Assembly (NCBI RefSeq): GCF_026626745.1
Contig: NZ_JAPNJW010000002.1
Location: 2,194,151 to 2,258,150 of the forward strand
Direction of reading: 5' to 3'
Source of the DNA: Nannocystis sp. RBIL2
GTDB taxonomy: Bacteria; Myxococcota_A; Polyangia; Nannocystales; Nannocystaceae
DNA: 64,000 nucleotides
Of this stretch, positions 1 to 6,850 are shown one piece after another (position 1 is the stretch's first letter; each line of letters opens with the position of its first letter). The notes under the pieces are model-generated. The model had not been told where the DNA came from and did no database searches. It saw only the letters and a program-made list of their open reading frames with translations. Position numbers and translations under genes: made by a program.

Positions 1-595
1 CGCTGCTCGCCGCCTCGGTCTTGATCGCCTGCAGCCGCTTGCCGCCGGCGAGCAGCCGCTGGCACAGCGCCAGGCGGTCGACGTACAGCGGCGGCCGCTG
101 CGGCGTCTCGGCATCGCCGCCGTGGAGCACGTCGAACGCGAAGTAGGCCATGCGCTCGACCTGCGCCTGCGCCTCGCCGCCCATCGCCGACCCGAGGTCG
201 CCGACGCGCGGCCGGCCCTGGCCCGGCGCCTTGGCGGCGAACAGCTCCCCGGCCAGCACCGTGCGGCCCTGCTTGCGCCCGAGCGCCGCCTTGGCCTCGA
301 GCAGCACCGGCACGTCGCCCGAGACCACGCGGCCGGTCGGCGAGCACAGGATCGCCTGCTGCTCGTCGAGCACCAGGAACCACAGCTCGCCGTCGACCTT
401 CGGCGACACCTGCAGCACGCCCGACGGGACCGCCCCGCGGGCCAGGTCCTCGAAGGGCAGCGCGCGGTAGCTGCCGGCCACGGCGCGCTTGTAGTTGCGG
501 AACATGGCCGCCAGCTCGGTATCGAGCAGGCTGCCGGCCGGGCTCTGCTTGCCCTTGCCGAGCGGACGGGCGCTGTCGGTGGAGAACAGGCTCAT
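1..595 (-). CDS. ATP-dependent DNA ligase-like nucleotidyltransferase, partial (C-terminus off the left edge)
   Basis: Starts at ATG 593-595 and reads leftward out of the window, so only the first ~198 residues are visible. The protein shows the order of motifs of covalent nucleotidyltransferases: SPKVDGELW (motif I, K-x-D-G, nucleotide-accepting Lys about residue 66), then LAGELF (motif III-like, E-G-E/L position) and YFAFDVLHGGD (motif IIIa-like, FDLL) followed by a P-x-x-x-R-L helix region. In the ligase family motif I is K-x-D-G-x-R; here the Arg is Leu, so it may be an atypical or non-ligase member. It is the last of three leftward genes with gaps of 22 and 25 nt, so probably one transcript. 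The rest of the catalytic core (motifs IV-VI) is not visible, so family membership is likely but activity is unproved. Confidence 0.6.
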   Translation of the reverse strand, partial: MSLFSTDSARPLGKGKQSPAGSLLDTELAAMFRNYKRAVAGSYRALPFEDLARGAVPSGVLQVSPKVDGELWFLVLDEQQAILCSPTGRVVSGDVPVLLEAKAALGRKQGRTVLAGELFAAKAPGQGRPRVGDLGSAMGGEAQAQVERMAYFAFDVLHGGDAETPQRPPLYVDRLALCQRLLAGGKRLQAIKTEAASS

Positions 596-620
596 GACAA
601 TCTCCAGTCTGTCCGAAAGG

Positions 621-1325
621 TCAGGTCGCCGCCGCGCCCGGGGCGCGCAGCTCGAGGTTCGAGAGGTGGAGCAGCAGCTTGTACTTCTGGCCGTCGACGC
701 GGCCCTCGAGGAAGCCGCGGTACGGCGAGCCGTTCTCCTGGAAGATCAGCGGGTCGCGGCCCTTGCTGCCGGCGCCGAGCAGCGCCAGCTCGTTCTTGTC
801 GTGCAGCTCCTTCGCCATCTTGAACAAGAAGTCGAACGACAGGCCGTCGACGTGCTTGATCTGGATGGTGCGGCGGAACGCGAACTTGGTCACCACCTCG
901 GCCTTGGGCATGCGCCGCGGGGTGAACCGCACCGGCGACTCCTTCTCGTTGGTGTTGGCCGGGATGTCGGCCGCCGGCTTGCGCTCGCGCTCGGCCCCGT
1001 CGGGCCCGAACAGCACGTCGACCAGCTTCGGCGAGGCGTGCAGCACCTCGCCCTTGCTCGACAAGAACACCGTCTGAGTGTCGCCGACCTGCTTGCCGAC
1101 CTGCTCGATGTCGATCTCGGGGTCGCCGTCGATCAGCGCCTGCGCCAGGTCGCCCGGCTGCGCGCTGAGCTTGGCGTGCGTCCCCGCCTCGGTCGTGGCC
1201 AGGTAGCGGCGGAACTCGAGCTTCTTGCCGGGCACGCCGGACACCGGCCCCTGCTTCTCCTTGACCGACTCGAGCGCGAGCGTCGCGTCGCGCTTCTCCT
1301 CGTTCATCAGCTGGATCTTGCGCAT
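621..1325 (-). CDS. Hypothetical protein between the ligase-like gene and another unknown gene
   Basis: 234 residues starting MRKIQLMNEEKRD. I do not recognise a family. It has no signal peptide or membrane segment and is rich in charged residues, so a cytoplasmic protein is likely. Its second half is regular alpha/beta-looking sequence (KFAFRRTIQIKHVDGLSFDFLFKM, 20-residue limit prevents more) with a conserved-looking closing stretch YKLLLHLSNLELRAPG. The gene lies in a tight leftward run with the gene at 1348-1950 upstream and the ligase-like gene downstream, so it may work with that nucleotidyltransferase. A weak ACATGTC-type element (CTGTCCGAAAGGTCAGG, 607-623) overlaps its stop codon. 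Confidence 0.7.
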   Translation of the reverse strand: MRKIQLMNEEKRDATLALESVKEKQGPVSGVPGKKLEFRRYLATTEAGTHAKLSAQPGDLAQALIDGDPEIDIEQVGKQVGDTQTVFLSSKGEVLHASPKLVDVLFGPDGAERERKPAADIPANTNEKESPVRFTPRRMPKAEVVTKFAFRRTIQIKHVDGLSFDFLFKMAKELHDKNELALLGAGSKGRDPLIFQENGSPYRGFLEGRVDGQKYKLLLHLSNLELRAPGAAAT

Positions 1326-1347
1326 GGCTGTCTCCCTGACCTGTCCC

Positions 1348-1950
1348 TCAGAACATCTCGAAGTCGAGCTCGTCGCCGTCGTCGTCGCCGCCCGGATCGT
1401 CGGCCACGGTGGTCTGCAGCTCGCACCAGTCGCTGACCGCCGGCGAGCCGACCAGCGCGAAGTAGGCGCCGCCGTTGCACACCAGGTAGGCCAGCTCGGT
1501 GTCGTAGCCGCCGCGGTAGCAGAACACGAAGCGGAACACCTTGCCGCCGCGCAGCTCGCCCTCGAGCTTGGGGTCGAGCCCGTTGGGGTCGAGCGTGTAG
1601 ACCGAGCGCACCGCCAGGTCGAGCAGCTCGCCCGGATCGACCGGACCCTCGAGCTTCTGCGCCTCGCCGAGCGTGCTCGGGATGTGCGGCAGCGGCTTGC
1701 CGTCGGCGTCGAGCCCGACCAGCTTGCCGTTCGGGATCCACGCGTTGCCCTCGTCGAAGTAGCCCTGCGCGGTCATGCCGGAGCGGATCAGCAGGGTGCC
1801 GTCCCGCGACAGCTCGGCCCGCTCGCAGCGCTGCTCGTGGGGGTCGAGGATCTGCCGCTGCCGTTTGCCGTACAGCTTGGCGCGGTCGAGCTTCTCGTGA
1901 TCGAAGGTCGACTGCACGCCGCCCCAGGTGACGATGATCGGTTTCGCCAT
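1348..1950 (-). CDS. Hypothetical protein with an acidic tail, first gene of the ligase-like operon
   Basis: 200 residues from ATG 1948-1950 (MAKPIIVTWGGV). Upstream in-frame codons to 2034 run through a sigma-70-like promoter, so this start is preferred. No family recognised. The N-terminal IIVTWGG strand and the repeated short beta-like segments suggest a small soluble beta-rich domain; the last ~25 residues are strongly acidic (DDPGGDDDGDELDFEMF). No signal peptide. It is followed 22 nt downstream by the gene at 621-1325. The gap carries a weak member of the dispersed element family (GACCTGTCCCTCAGAAC near 1338-1352). Confidence 0.7.
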   Translation of the reverse strand: MAKPIIVTWGGVQSTFDHEKLDRAKLYGKRQRQILDPHEQRCERAELSRDGTLLIRSGMTAQGYFDEGNAWIPNGKLVGLDADGKPLPHIPSTLGEAQKLEGPVDPGELLDLAVRSVYTLDPNGLDPKLEGELRGGKVFRFVFCYRGGYDTELAYLVCNGGAYFALVGSPAVSDWCELQTTVADDPGGDDDGDELDFEMF

Positions 1951-1980
1951 AAGTGCGAGGGCCGCCAAAGGCCGCCAAGC

Positions 1981-2010
1981 CTTATCCGACCGGCCGCGCA
2001 GCCGTGTCAA
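1981..2010 (-). promoter_or_regulatory. Sigma-70-like promoter of the ligase-like operon
   Basis: On the minus strand there is a perfect TTGACA (plus positions 2005-2010), a 17-nt spacer and GGATAA (1982-1987; or GATAAG at 1981-1986 with 18 nt). This predicts a transcript start near 1975 and a leader of about 25 nt before ATG 1950. No stronger match is seen in the 172-bp gap. Confidence 0.5.
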
Positions 2011-2022
2011 GCCGAGCCGATT

Positions 2023-2044
2023 CGCAGCGCGCATTCGCGCTGCG
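2023..2044. terminator. Perfect 9-bp stem-loop downstream of the FG-GAP gene
   Basis: CGCAGCGCG (2023-2031), loop CATT, CGCGCTGCG (2036-2044). It lies about 80 nt past the stop of the leftward gene at 2123-3571 and just upstream of the next promoter. There is no U-tract, so it could equally be a Rho-dependent or barrier-type hairpin. Confidence 0.4.
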
Positions 2045-2122
2045 CACTACTGCACATCGACATCGCTACGCAGGCCGCTGCGAAGCGAATCGCCATCCTT
2101 GTACGCGCAATCGAGCCATGCC

Positions 2123-3571
2123 CTATAGCGTGGTGAGGATCTGGATCTCGAGCAGATCAGGCGCGCCCGCGACGATCTCCATCCGACCGTCGCCGTCGAC
2201 GTCGCCGGCCGCCAGCAGCTCGCGGGGCGCCGGCGCGAGCAGCTCGAAGGTGTTCGAGCACAAGAACCCGCCGTCGGCGTCGCCGCGCAGCACCGAGACC
2301 GACGACGCGTCGCTGACGGCCACCAGGTCGAGCACACCGTCGCCGTCGAAGTCGGCCAGCAGCCCGCCGGTGAACACCGCCGGCGCCCGCGTCAGCCGCG
2401 GCAGCTCGGCCCAGTCGCCGGGCTGATTGGCGCGCCACACCGCCACCAGCCCGCCCTCGTCGTCCTGCGTCAAGCCGACGATCTCGTGGCCGACCGCGCT
2501 GTCGAGCTCTCCCGCGAGCGCCTGCGAGATCGGCGAACCGCCGGCCGGGAGCGCGACCGACTCGGCGAAGCCGCCGCCCGACATCCCGGTGAACACGCGC
2601 GCAGTCGTGAACCCGTCGAGGCTCGTCGGTCCGACCAGATCGGAGAGCGCGTCGCCGGACACCTCGAGGACGCTGACTGCGAGCGACACCGGCACGTCGG
2701 CCGGCGTGCCCTGGGCGAAGTTGCCGAAGCCGTCGCCGAGCCACGTGCCGATCGTCGGGCTGGTCTCGCTGATCGTCAGCAAGTCGCCGCCGGCGCTGCC
2801 GTTGTCGTCGACGTCGCCGAAGTGCACGCGCCGCGTCCCGCTCGTGGCCTCGAGCTTCGGCTTCACCATCCACTGCCCGGCCTGCCCGACCAGCACGTTC
2901 ACGTCGCTCGCCACCTGCTGCGCCGCCGCGAGGTCGGTGTCGCCGTCGACGTCGAGGTCGCCCGCGGCCAGGTGCAGCGCGCCGGTCGCCGAGATCAGCG
3001 CGATCACCTCCCCGGGCAAGAAGTCGCCGGATCCCGAGTTGACCTGCACCTCGATCACCGAGACCTGCGGCGCGCCCGTGGCGATGTCGAGGTCGCCGTC
3101 GCCGTCGAGGTCGGCCACCACGAGCGACGTCGGCGCGTGGACCAGCGGGAAGATCGAAGTCACCTCCGAGAACACCCCGCAGCTCGGCAGCTCCTGCACG
3201 CCGACGCACGCCCCGGCGACGCACACCAGCTCGGAAGGACAGTCGGCGCTGTCCCTGCAGTCGTCGGCCGACGTCGTCGCGTCGGTGGTGGCCGAGGTCG
3301 GCGTCGTCGGCGACGACGTCTCCGTGACGCCGGTGGTCGTCGGTTCGATGTCGGTCGTCACCGCGCCGGTCGTCGGCAGCGGAGCCGTGGTGATCGTCGG
3401 GTCGGTGCTCGGCTGCGGAAAGGTCGGTCCGCCGCTCGTCATCGGCGCGCCGGAGGTCGATCCACCGCCGGAGCTGCCCGAGCTGCCGCCCTCGGTGTCG
3501 CTCTCCGGCGGCGGGCTCGGGCCACAAGCCACGACACCGACCACGACCCCCACGCCAAACAAACGCATCAT
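2123..3571 (-). CDS. FG-GAP/VCBS-repeat surface lipoprotein
   Basis: 482 residues. The N-terminus MMRLFGVGVVVGVVACGPSP is a lipoprotein signal peptide (lipobox VVAC, Cys 16), followed by a ~90-residue Ser/Thr/Gly/Pro linker. A short Cys-containing module (CRDSADCPSELVCVAGACVG) precedes a beta-propeller made of FG-GAP/VCBS repeats with repeated Ca-binding-like D-x-D-G-D-x-D segments (VADLDGDGDLDIA, AGDLDVDGDTDLA, FGDVDDNGSAGG, LADFDGDGVLDLV, AGDVDGDGRMEIV). Such proteins are exposed on the outer membrane in myxobacteria and may mediate adhesion; the ligand cannot be told. Transcription is probably leaderless: TAGCCT (3578-3583, minus) sits 6 nt from the first ATG. It is divergent from the cytochrome gene at 3757. 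Confidence 0.85.
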   Translation of the reverse strand: MMRLFGVGVVVGVVACGPSPPPESDTEGGSSGSSGGGSTSGAPMTSGGPTFPQPSTDPTITTAPLPTTGAVTTDIEPTTTGVTETSSPTTPTSATTDATTSADDCRDSADCPSELVCVAGACVGVQELPSCGVFSEVTSIFPLVHAPTSLVVADLDGDGDLDIATGAPQVSVIEVQVNSGSGDFLPGEVIALISATGALHLAAGDLDVDGDTDLAAAQQVASDVNVLVGQAGQWMVKPKLEATSGTRRVHFGDVDDNGSAGGDLLTISETSPTIGTWLGDGFGNFAQGTPADVPVSLAVSVLEVSGDALSDLVGPTSLDGFTTARVFTGMSGGGFAESVALPAGGSPISQALAGELDSAVGHEIVGLTQDDEGGLVAVWRANQPGDWAELPRLTRAPAVFTGGLLADFDGDGVLDLVAVSDASSVSVLRGDADGGFLCSNTFELLAPAPRELLAAGDVDGDGRMEIVAGAPDLLEIQILTTL

Positions 3572-3577
3572 TCGCCC

Positions 3578-3583
3578 AGGCTA
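3578..3583 (-). promoter_or_regulatory. TAnnnT -10-like hexamer 6 nt from the start codon (leaderless promoter candidate)
   Basis: TAGCCT on the minus strand, then six bases, then ATG 3571. With the usual 6-7 nt between a -10 box and +1, transcription would start on the A of ATG. The same layout recurs at 3745, 5999 and 58895. No ribosome binding site is present. Confidence 0.4.
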
Positions 3584-3673
3584 CCCGCACCGGCCTCCGG
3601 CCATCAACTGCGGACGCTCGCCGGGCGCAGCGCGGCTGCGCGCATCGGCGACAACCTCCCGGGCGTCCGCTCC

Positions 3674-3696
3674 GACATGTCCCTGGAGACATGTCG
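3674..3696. repeat. ACATGTC palindromic element, copy between divergent genes
   Basis: GACATGTCCCTGGAGACATG plus TCG: two ACATGT half-elements facing each other across a 6-nt centre (CCCTGG with flanking C/A), forming an imperfect 20-bp palindrome. It lies midway between the FG-GAP lipoprotein and the cytochrome gene. Member of a family found throughout this window. Confidence 0.7.
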
Positions 3697-3744
3697 TTCC
3701 CGCGCGCGGGCGGGCGGCCGCGTCGCCGCGTTTGCCAGATCCGC

Positions 3745-3750
3745 TACGAT
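3745..3750 (+). promoter_or_regulatory. TAnnnT -10-like hexamer 6 nt before the cytochrome start
   Basis: TACGAT, six bases (ACGACC), then ATG 3757. Same geometry as three other genes in this window; supports ATG 3757 over the upstream in-frame ATG at 3691, which lies inside the palindromic element. Confidence 0.4.
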
Positions 3751-3756
3751 ACGACC

Positions 3757-5289
3757 ATGCTCCGTCGCCTCGCGCTGGTGTGCACCCTCCCCCTCGCGTG
3801 TGCGAGCCCCGTCGCGGCGACCGACAGCAGCAGCGAGCCGACCGCCGGCGAGACCGGCGCCTCCACGCACCACGCCTCGAGCACCGGTGTCGGCTCCACC
3901 GACGCGCCGACCACCGACACCTCGACCACCGGCACCTCGACCACCGCCGCACCGACCACCGGCGAGTCGCCCGACGGTTTGCACCCCATCCCCGCCGACC
4001 CGCAGCGCGACGGCGATCCGGACGCGGGTTATCACGCCCTCGTCAACAATGGCTATGTCAGCTGCGGGATCCCCTGGACCGCCTATTCGCAGGTATTCGC
4101 CGACGCTCCCGAGGCGCTGCGCCTGCCCGGGCGCGACGGCAAGAACGCGGCCCTGCCCTACGACAAGACCGCCTTCGTGAGCGCCAGCGGGGTCGAGCTC
4201 GTCAGCGCCAACTGCTTACAATGTCACGCTGGCGAGATCGACGGCAAGCTCGTCATCGGCCTCGGCAACGCCAGCGCCGACTTCACGGTCAAGGTCGGGG
4301 GCAGCGCGGCGCTGGCCGACCTTTTCCTCGACGACCCGGCCGAGAAGGCCGAGCTGCAGCGCTTCGTCGCCCGCCTGAACGCCGTCGAGCCCTACACGCA
4401 GACGCTCACGCTCGGCGCCAACCCGGCCGACAACATCGCCGCGGTGCTGTTCTCGCACCGCGATCCGTGGACCATGGAATGGTTCGACGAGCCGCTGCTC
4501 GACCTGCCGCCGGTCGTCGTCACGCCGGTCGACGTCCCGCCGTGGTGGCACATGAAGAAGAAGCACGCGATGTTCTACGTCGGCGCCGGTCGGGGCGACC
4601 ACGCGCGGACGATGATGGCCGCGTCGACCCTGTGCACCGACGACATCGACGAGGCGCGCGCGATCGACGGGTACTTCCCGGACATCCGCGCCTACCTCCT
4701 CACCATCGAGCCGCCCGCGTATCCGTTCGCAGTCGACGCCGCGCTCGCGGCCGCCGGCGAGCAGGTGTTCGCCGCCACCTGCGCCGGCTGCCACGGCACC
4801 TACGGCGCCGAAGCCACCTACCCCAACGTGCTCGTCGATCTCGACGTCATCGGCACTGACGCCGCGCTCGCCACCGACGCCTCGCAGTTCGCCGGCCGCT
4901 ACGTCGACTGGTTTAATAAGGGGTTCTACGGCGAGGTCTCGCGGCTCGAGCCGCAGGTCGGATACGTCGCGCCGCCGCTCGACGGCATCTGGGCGACCGC
5001 GCCGTACCTCCACAACGGCTCGGTGCCCACGGTCGCCGCGCTGCTCGACAGCGCCTCGCGCCCGCAGTACTGGACGCGCAGCCACCAGTCGACCGACCTC
5101 GATCCCGCCGCGCTCGGCTGGCACCACGAGGCGCTCGACCACGGCCAGGAAGGCGAGCCCTCGGCCGACTTGCGCAAGCGGATCTACGACACCACCCAGC
5201 CCGGCTACGGCAACGGCGGCCACACCTTCGGCGACGCCCTCGGCGCGAGCGATCGCGCCGCAGTGATCGAGTACCTGAAGACGCTGTGA
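3757..5289 (+). CDS. Di-haem cytochrome c lipoprotein, RoxA/cytochrome-peroxidase-like
   Basis: 510 residues. Lipoprotein signal MLRRLALVCTLPLACASP is followed by a ~55-residue Thr/Ser linker. Two CxxCH haem c sites are visible: CLQCH (residues 153-157) and CAGCH (342-346). The C-terminal stretch PPLDGIWATAPYLHNGSVPT matches the signature of the di-haem oxygenase/peroxidase superfamily that includes rubber oxygenase RoxA and MauG-like proteins; RoxA proteins are longer (~650 residues). A periplasmic or surface electron-transfer or oxygenase role fits; the substrate is unknown. Translation is chosen from ATG 3757 because the lipobox is then correctly placed and a -10-like box lies 6 nt upstream. 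The next gene starts 48 nt downstream. Confidence 0.8.
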   Translation: MLRRLALVCTLPLACASPVAATDSSSEPTAGETGASTHHASSTGVGSTDAPTTDTSTTGTSTTAAPTTGESPDGLHPIPADPQRDGDPDAGYHALVNNGYVSCGIPWTAYSQVFADAPEALRLPGRDGKNAALPYDKTAFVSASGVELVSANCLQCHAGEIDGKLVIGLGNASADFTVKVGGSAALADLFLDDPAEKAELQRFVARLNAVEPYTQTLTLGANPADNIAAVLFSHRDPWTMEWFDEPLLDLPPVVVTPVDVPPWWHMKKKHAMFYVGAGRGDHARTMMAASTLCTDDIDEARAIDGYFPDIRAYLLTIEPPAYPFAVDAALAAAGEQVFAATCAGCHGTYGAEATYPNVLVDLDVIGTDAALATDASQFAGRYVDWFNKGFYGEVSRLEPQVGYVAPPLDGIWATAPYLHNGSVPTVAALLDSASRPQYWTRSHQSTDLDPAALGWHHEALDHGQEGEPSADLRKRIYDTTQPGYGNGGHTFGDALGASDRAAVIEYLKTL

Positions 5290-5337
5290 GCGCTGGCCCG
5301 GGCGAGTCGTCGCGCGTAAGCTCGCCGCATTACTCGG

Positions 5338-5967
5338 ATGCCTCACTCGCTTCATTCTCTCTCGCTCATGGTGTTCGCGCTGCTCGCCTGCGGTCCCGAC
5401 AAACACAGCAGCACCGACGCCTCCACCGGCGGCTCCAGCACCTCGGGCACGAGCCAGCCCGTCACCTCCGGCAGCACCACGACCTCGGACGCGCCCACCA
5501 CCTCGTCGTCCACGAGCTCCGATGCTACGACGGACACCGAGGCGACCTCGACCACCGGAACCACCGGCACCACCACCACCGACGACACCACCAGCACCAA
5601 CACATCCGGAGCGCTGCCCGTCGAGGATTGCGAGGAGCAGCTCGACCAGGTCGACTGCGAGGCCATCCTCAGCCGGGGCGGCCATTCGGACTGCGTATGG
5701 CTCGAGACCGTCGCGCAGTGGACCCGGGACGGCGGCTGCGCCGTCTTCGCCGGCCCCTCACGCTGCGTTCAGGGACGCTACGTCGGCGACGGCTGCTTCG
5801 GCAGCGACTGCCCCGATCTCGAGCGCGTGTACATCCGCGACCTCGGCGACGGCACCTTCGACATCGTGAACAACCCCGGCGGCACCTGCGGCGTCGAGCC
5901 CGACGGCTGGAAGCAATGCAGCACCGAGTTTCCCGAACCGCTGTCGCCGTGCAGCTGCGTCTGCTGA
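5338..5967 (+). CDS. Cys-rich Thr-linker lipoprotein of unknown function
   Basis: 209 residues. MPHSLHSLSLMVFALLACGP is a lipoprotein signal (Cys 18); residues ~20-95 are an extreme Ser/Thr/Gly linker; the mature C-terminal ~110 residues contain about ten Cys (e.g. CEEQLDQVDCEAIL, GCFGSDCPDLE, and a closing CSCVC), suggesting a disulphide-bonded extracellular domain. No family recognised; short domains of this kind are common in Nannocystaceae lipoproteins. A TAAGCT box at 5317-5322 lies 15 nt before the ATG. The gene is between the cytochrome and cutA on the same strand. Confidence 0.75.
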   Translation: MPHSLHSLSLMVFALLACGPDKHSSTDASTGGSSTSGTSQPVTSGSTTTSDAPTTSSSTSSDATTDTEATSTTGTTGTTTTDDTTSTNTSGALPVEDCEEQLDQVDCEAILSRGGHSDCVWLETVAQWTRDGGCAVFAGPSRCVQGRYVGDGCFGSDCPDLERVYIRDLGDGTFDIVNNPGGTCGVEPDGWKQCSTEFPEPLSPCSCVC

Positions 5968-5998
5968 TGCGCTCCCGCATCGTGCCGCGATCTTGCGC

Positions 5999-6004
5999 TA
6001 AGCT
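5999..6004 (+). promoter_or_regulatory. TAnnnT hexamer 6 nt before cutA (leaderless promoter candidate)
   Basis: TAAGCT, six bases (CGCGGC), then ATG 6011. The surrounding GCGCTAAGCTCGC is nearly the same as GCGTAAGCTCGC before the gene at 5338. Confidence 0.4.
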
Positions 6005-6010
6005 CGCGGC

Positions 6011-6343
6011 ATGCCCGGCGCCGCTCCCGACATCCACGTGATCCTCATGACCTGTCCTCCCGACCAGGCCGAGAAGATCCTCCTCGCGCTGCTCGAGCGG
6101 CGCCTCGTCGGCTGCGGCAACATCATCCCGCTGGTGCGCTCGCGCTACTGGTGGGAGGGCCAGATCTGCAGCGACGACGAGGCCCTCGTCGTCATGGAGA
6201 CCACCCCCGACCGCCTCGACGCCCTCTACGCCGCGATCCCCGAGGTCCACCCGTACTCGGTCCCCAAGGTCGTCGCCCTCCAGCCGAGCGCCTGCGGCGA
6301 GCCCTATTTGCAGTGGCTGCGCGCCGTCACGCGACCGGCTTGA
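6011..6343 (+). CDS. cutA: CutA1-family divalent-ion tolerance protein
   Basis: 110 residues, close to the usual ~105-115 of CutA1. The whole domain is visible: an N-terminal strand DIHVILMTCPP, the helix AEKILLALLERRLVGCGNIIP, the typical SRYWWEGQICSDDEALVVME segment (W-W-x-G with acidic loop), and the closing HPYSVPKVVALQ motif (P-Y-x-x-P). CutA1 forms ferredoxin-like trimers linked to copper tolerance in E. coli; its exact job is unsettled. Cytoplasmic, no signal peptide. No Shine-Dalgarno; a -10-like box lies exactly 6 nt upstream. Confidence 0.92.
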   Translation: MPGAAPDIHVILMTCPPDQAEKILLALLERRLVGCGNIIPLVRSRYWWEGQICSDDEALVVMETTPDRLDALYAAIPEVHPYSVPKVVALQPSACGEPYLQWLRAVTRPA

Positions 6344-6357
6344 GCGAAGCGTGAACG

Positions 6358-6834
6358 ATGGTGGGCTCGATGCGGAAGGGCGTGCAGGGCTTCGTCGCGC
6401 TGCTCCGCGCTCTGTCCGAGCAGGAGGCCAGGTTCATGGTCGTCGGCGCCCATGCCGTCGCTCATCACGGCCATCTGCGCGCGACCGAGGACCTCGACCT
6501 GTGGATCGACAACTCTCCGGGCAACGCGTCGCGCGTGTACGAAGCGCTGGCCGAGGCCGGCGCCCTCACCCGCGACATCTCGGTCGACGCTCTGACCGAG
6601 CCCGGCGTCGCCTACCCGCTCGGTGAAGAGCCGTTTCGCATCGACATCCTGACCGAGATCCGCGGGGTCGCCTTCGACGACGCCTGGCCGCGACGGGTCA
6701 CCGGACGGGTGCACGGCGAGCCCTGCCCCGTCCTCGGCCTCGACGATCTGCTCGCCAACAAGCGGGCGACCGGGCGGCTCAAGGACCTCCTCGACGCCGA
6801 ATCCCTCGAGCGCGTGCACAGGCGACGCGGCTGA
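6358..6834 (+). CDS. Nucleotidyltransferase-fold protein (AbiEii/MNT-like)
   Basis: 158 residues. The segment FMVVGAHAVAHHGHLRATED plus LDLWID matches the nucleotidyltransferase fold used by AbiEii and MNT-type proteins: the glycine motif VGAHAVAHHG, then the paired acidic residues D-L-D-L-W-I-D. A second conserved patch, FRIDILTEI, supplies the third acidic position; LGLDDLLANKRATGRLKDLLD is the usual closing Lys/Arg helix (K-x-x-x-x-R-x-K-D-x-x-D). Such proteins can be toxins or antitoxins of HEPN/MNT modules, but no HEPN partner is next to it, so a toxin-antitoxin role is not supported. Starts 14 nt after cutA; a second ATG at 6370 is possible. Confidence 0.75.
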   Translation: MVGSMRKGVQGFVALLRALSEQEARFMVVGAHAVAHHGHLRATEDLDLWIDNSPGNASRVYEALAEAGALTRDISVDALTEPGVAYPLGEEPFRIDILTEIRGVAFDDAWPRRVTGRVHGEPCPVLGLDDLLANKRATGRLKDLLDAESLERVHRRRG

Positions 6835-6850
6835 GCCTGCCTCGCCTTCG

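Noticed and set aside
3841..5600. Thr/Ser/Gly-rich coding runs as possible microsatellites or phase-variable tracts
   Set aside because: They encode the surface-lipoprotein linkers typical of this group and show mixed codons, not tandem DNA repeats (except the 24-bp array at 29750).
6358..6834. HEPN/MNT toxin-antitoxin pair
   Set aside because: Only the nucleotidyltransferase side is present; the neighbour is CutA and no HEPN protein lies on either side.
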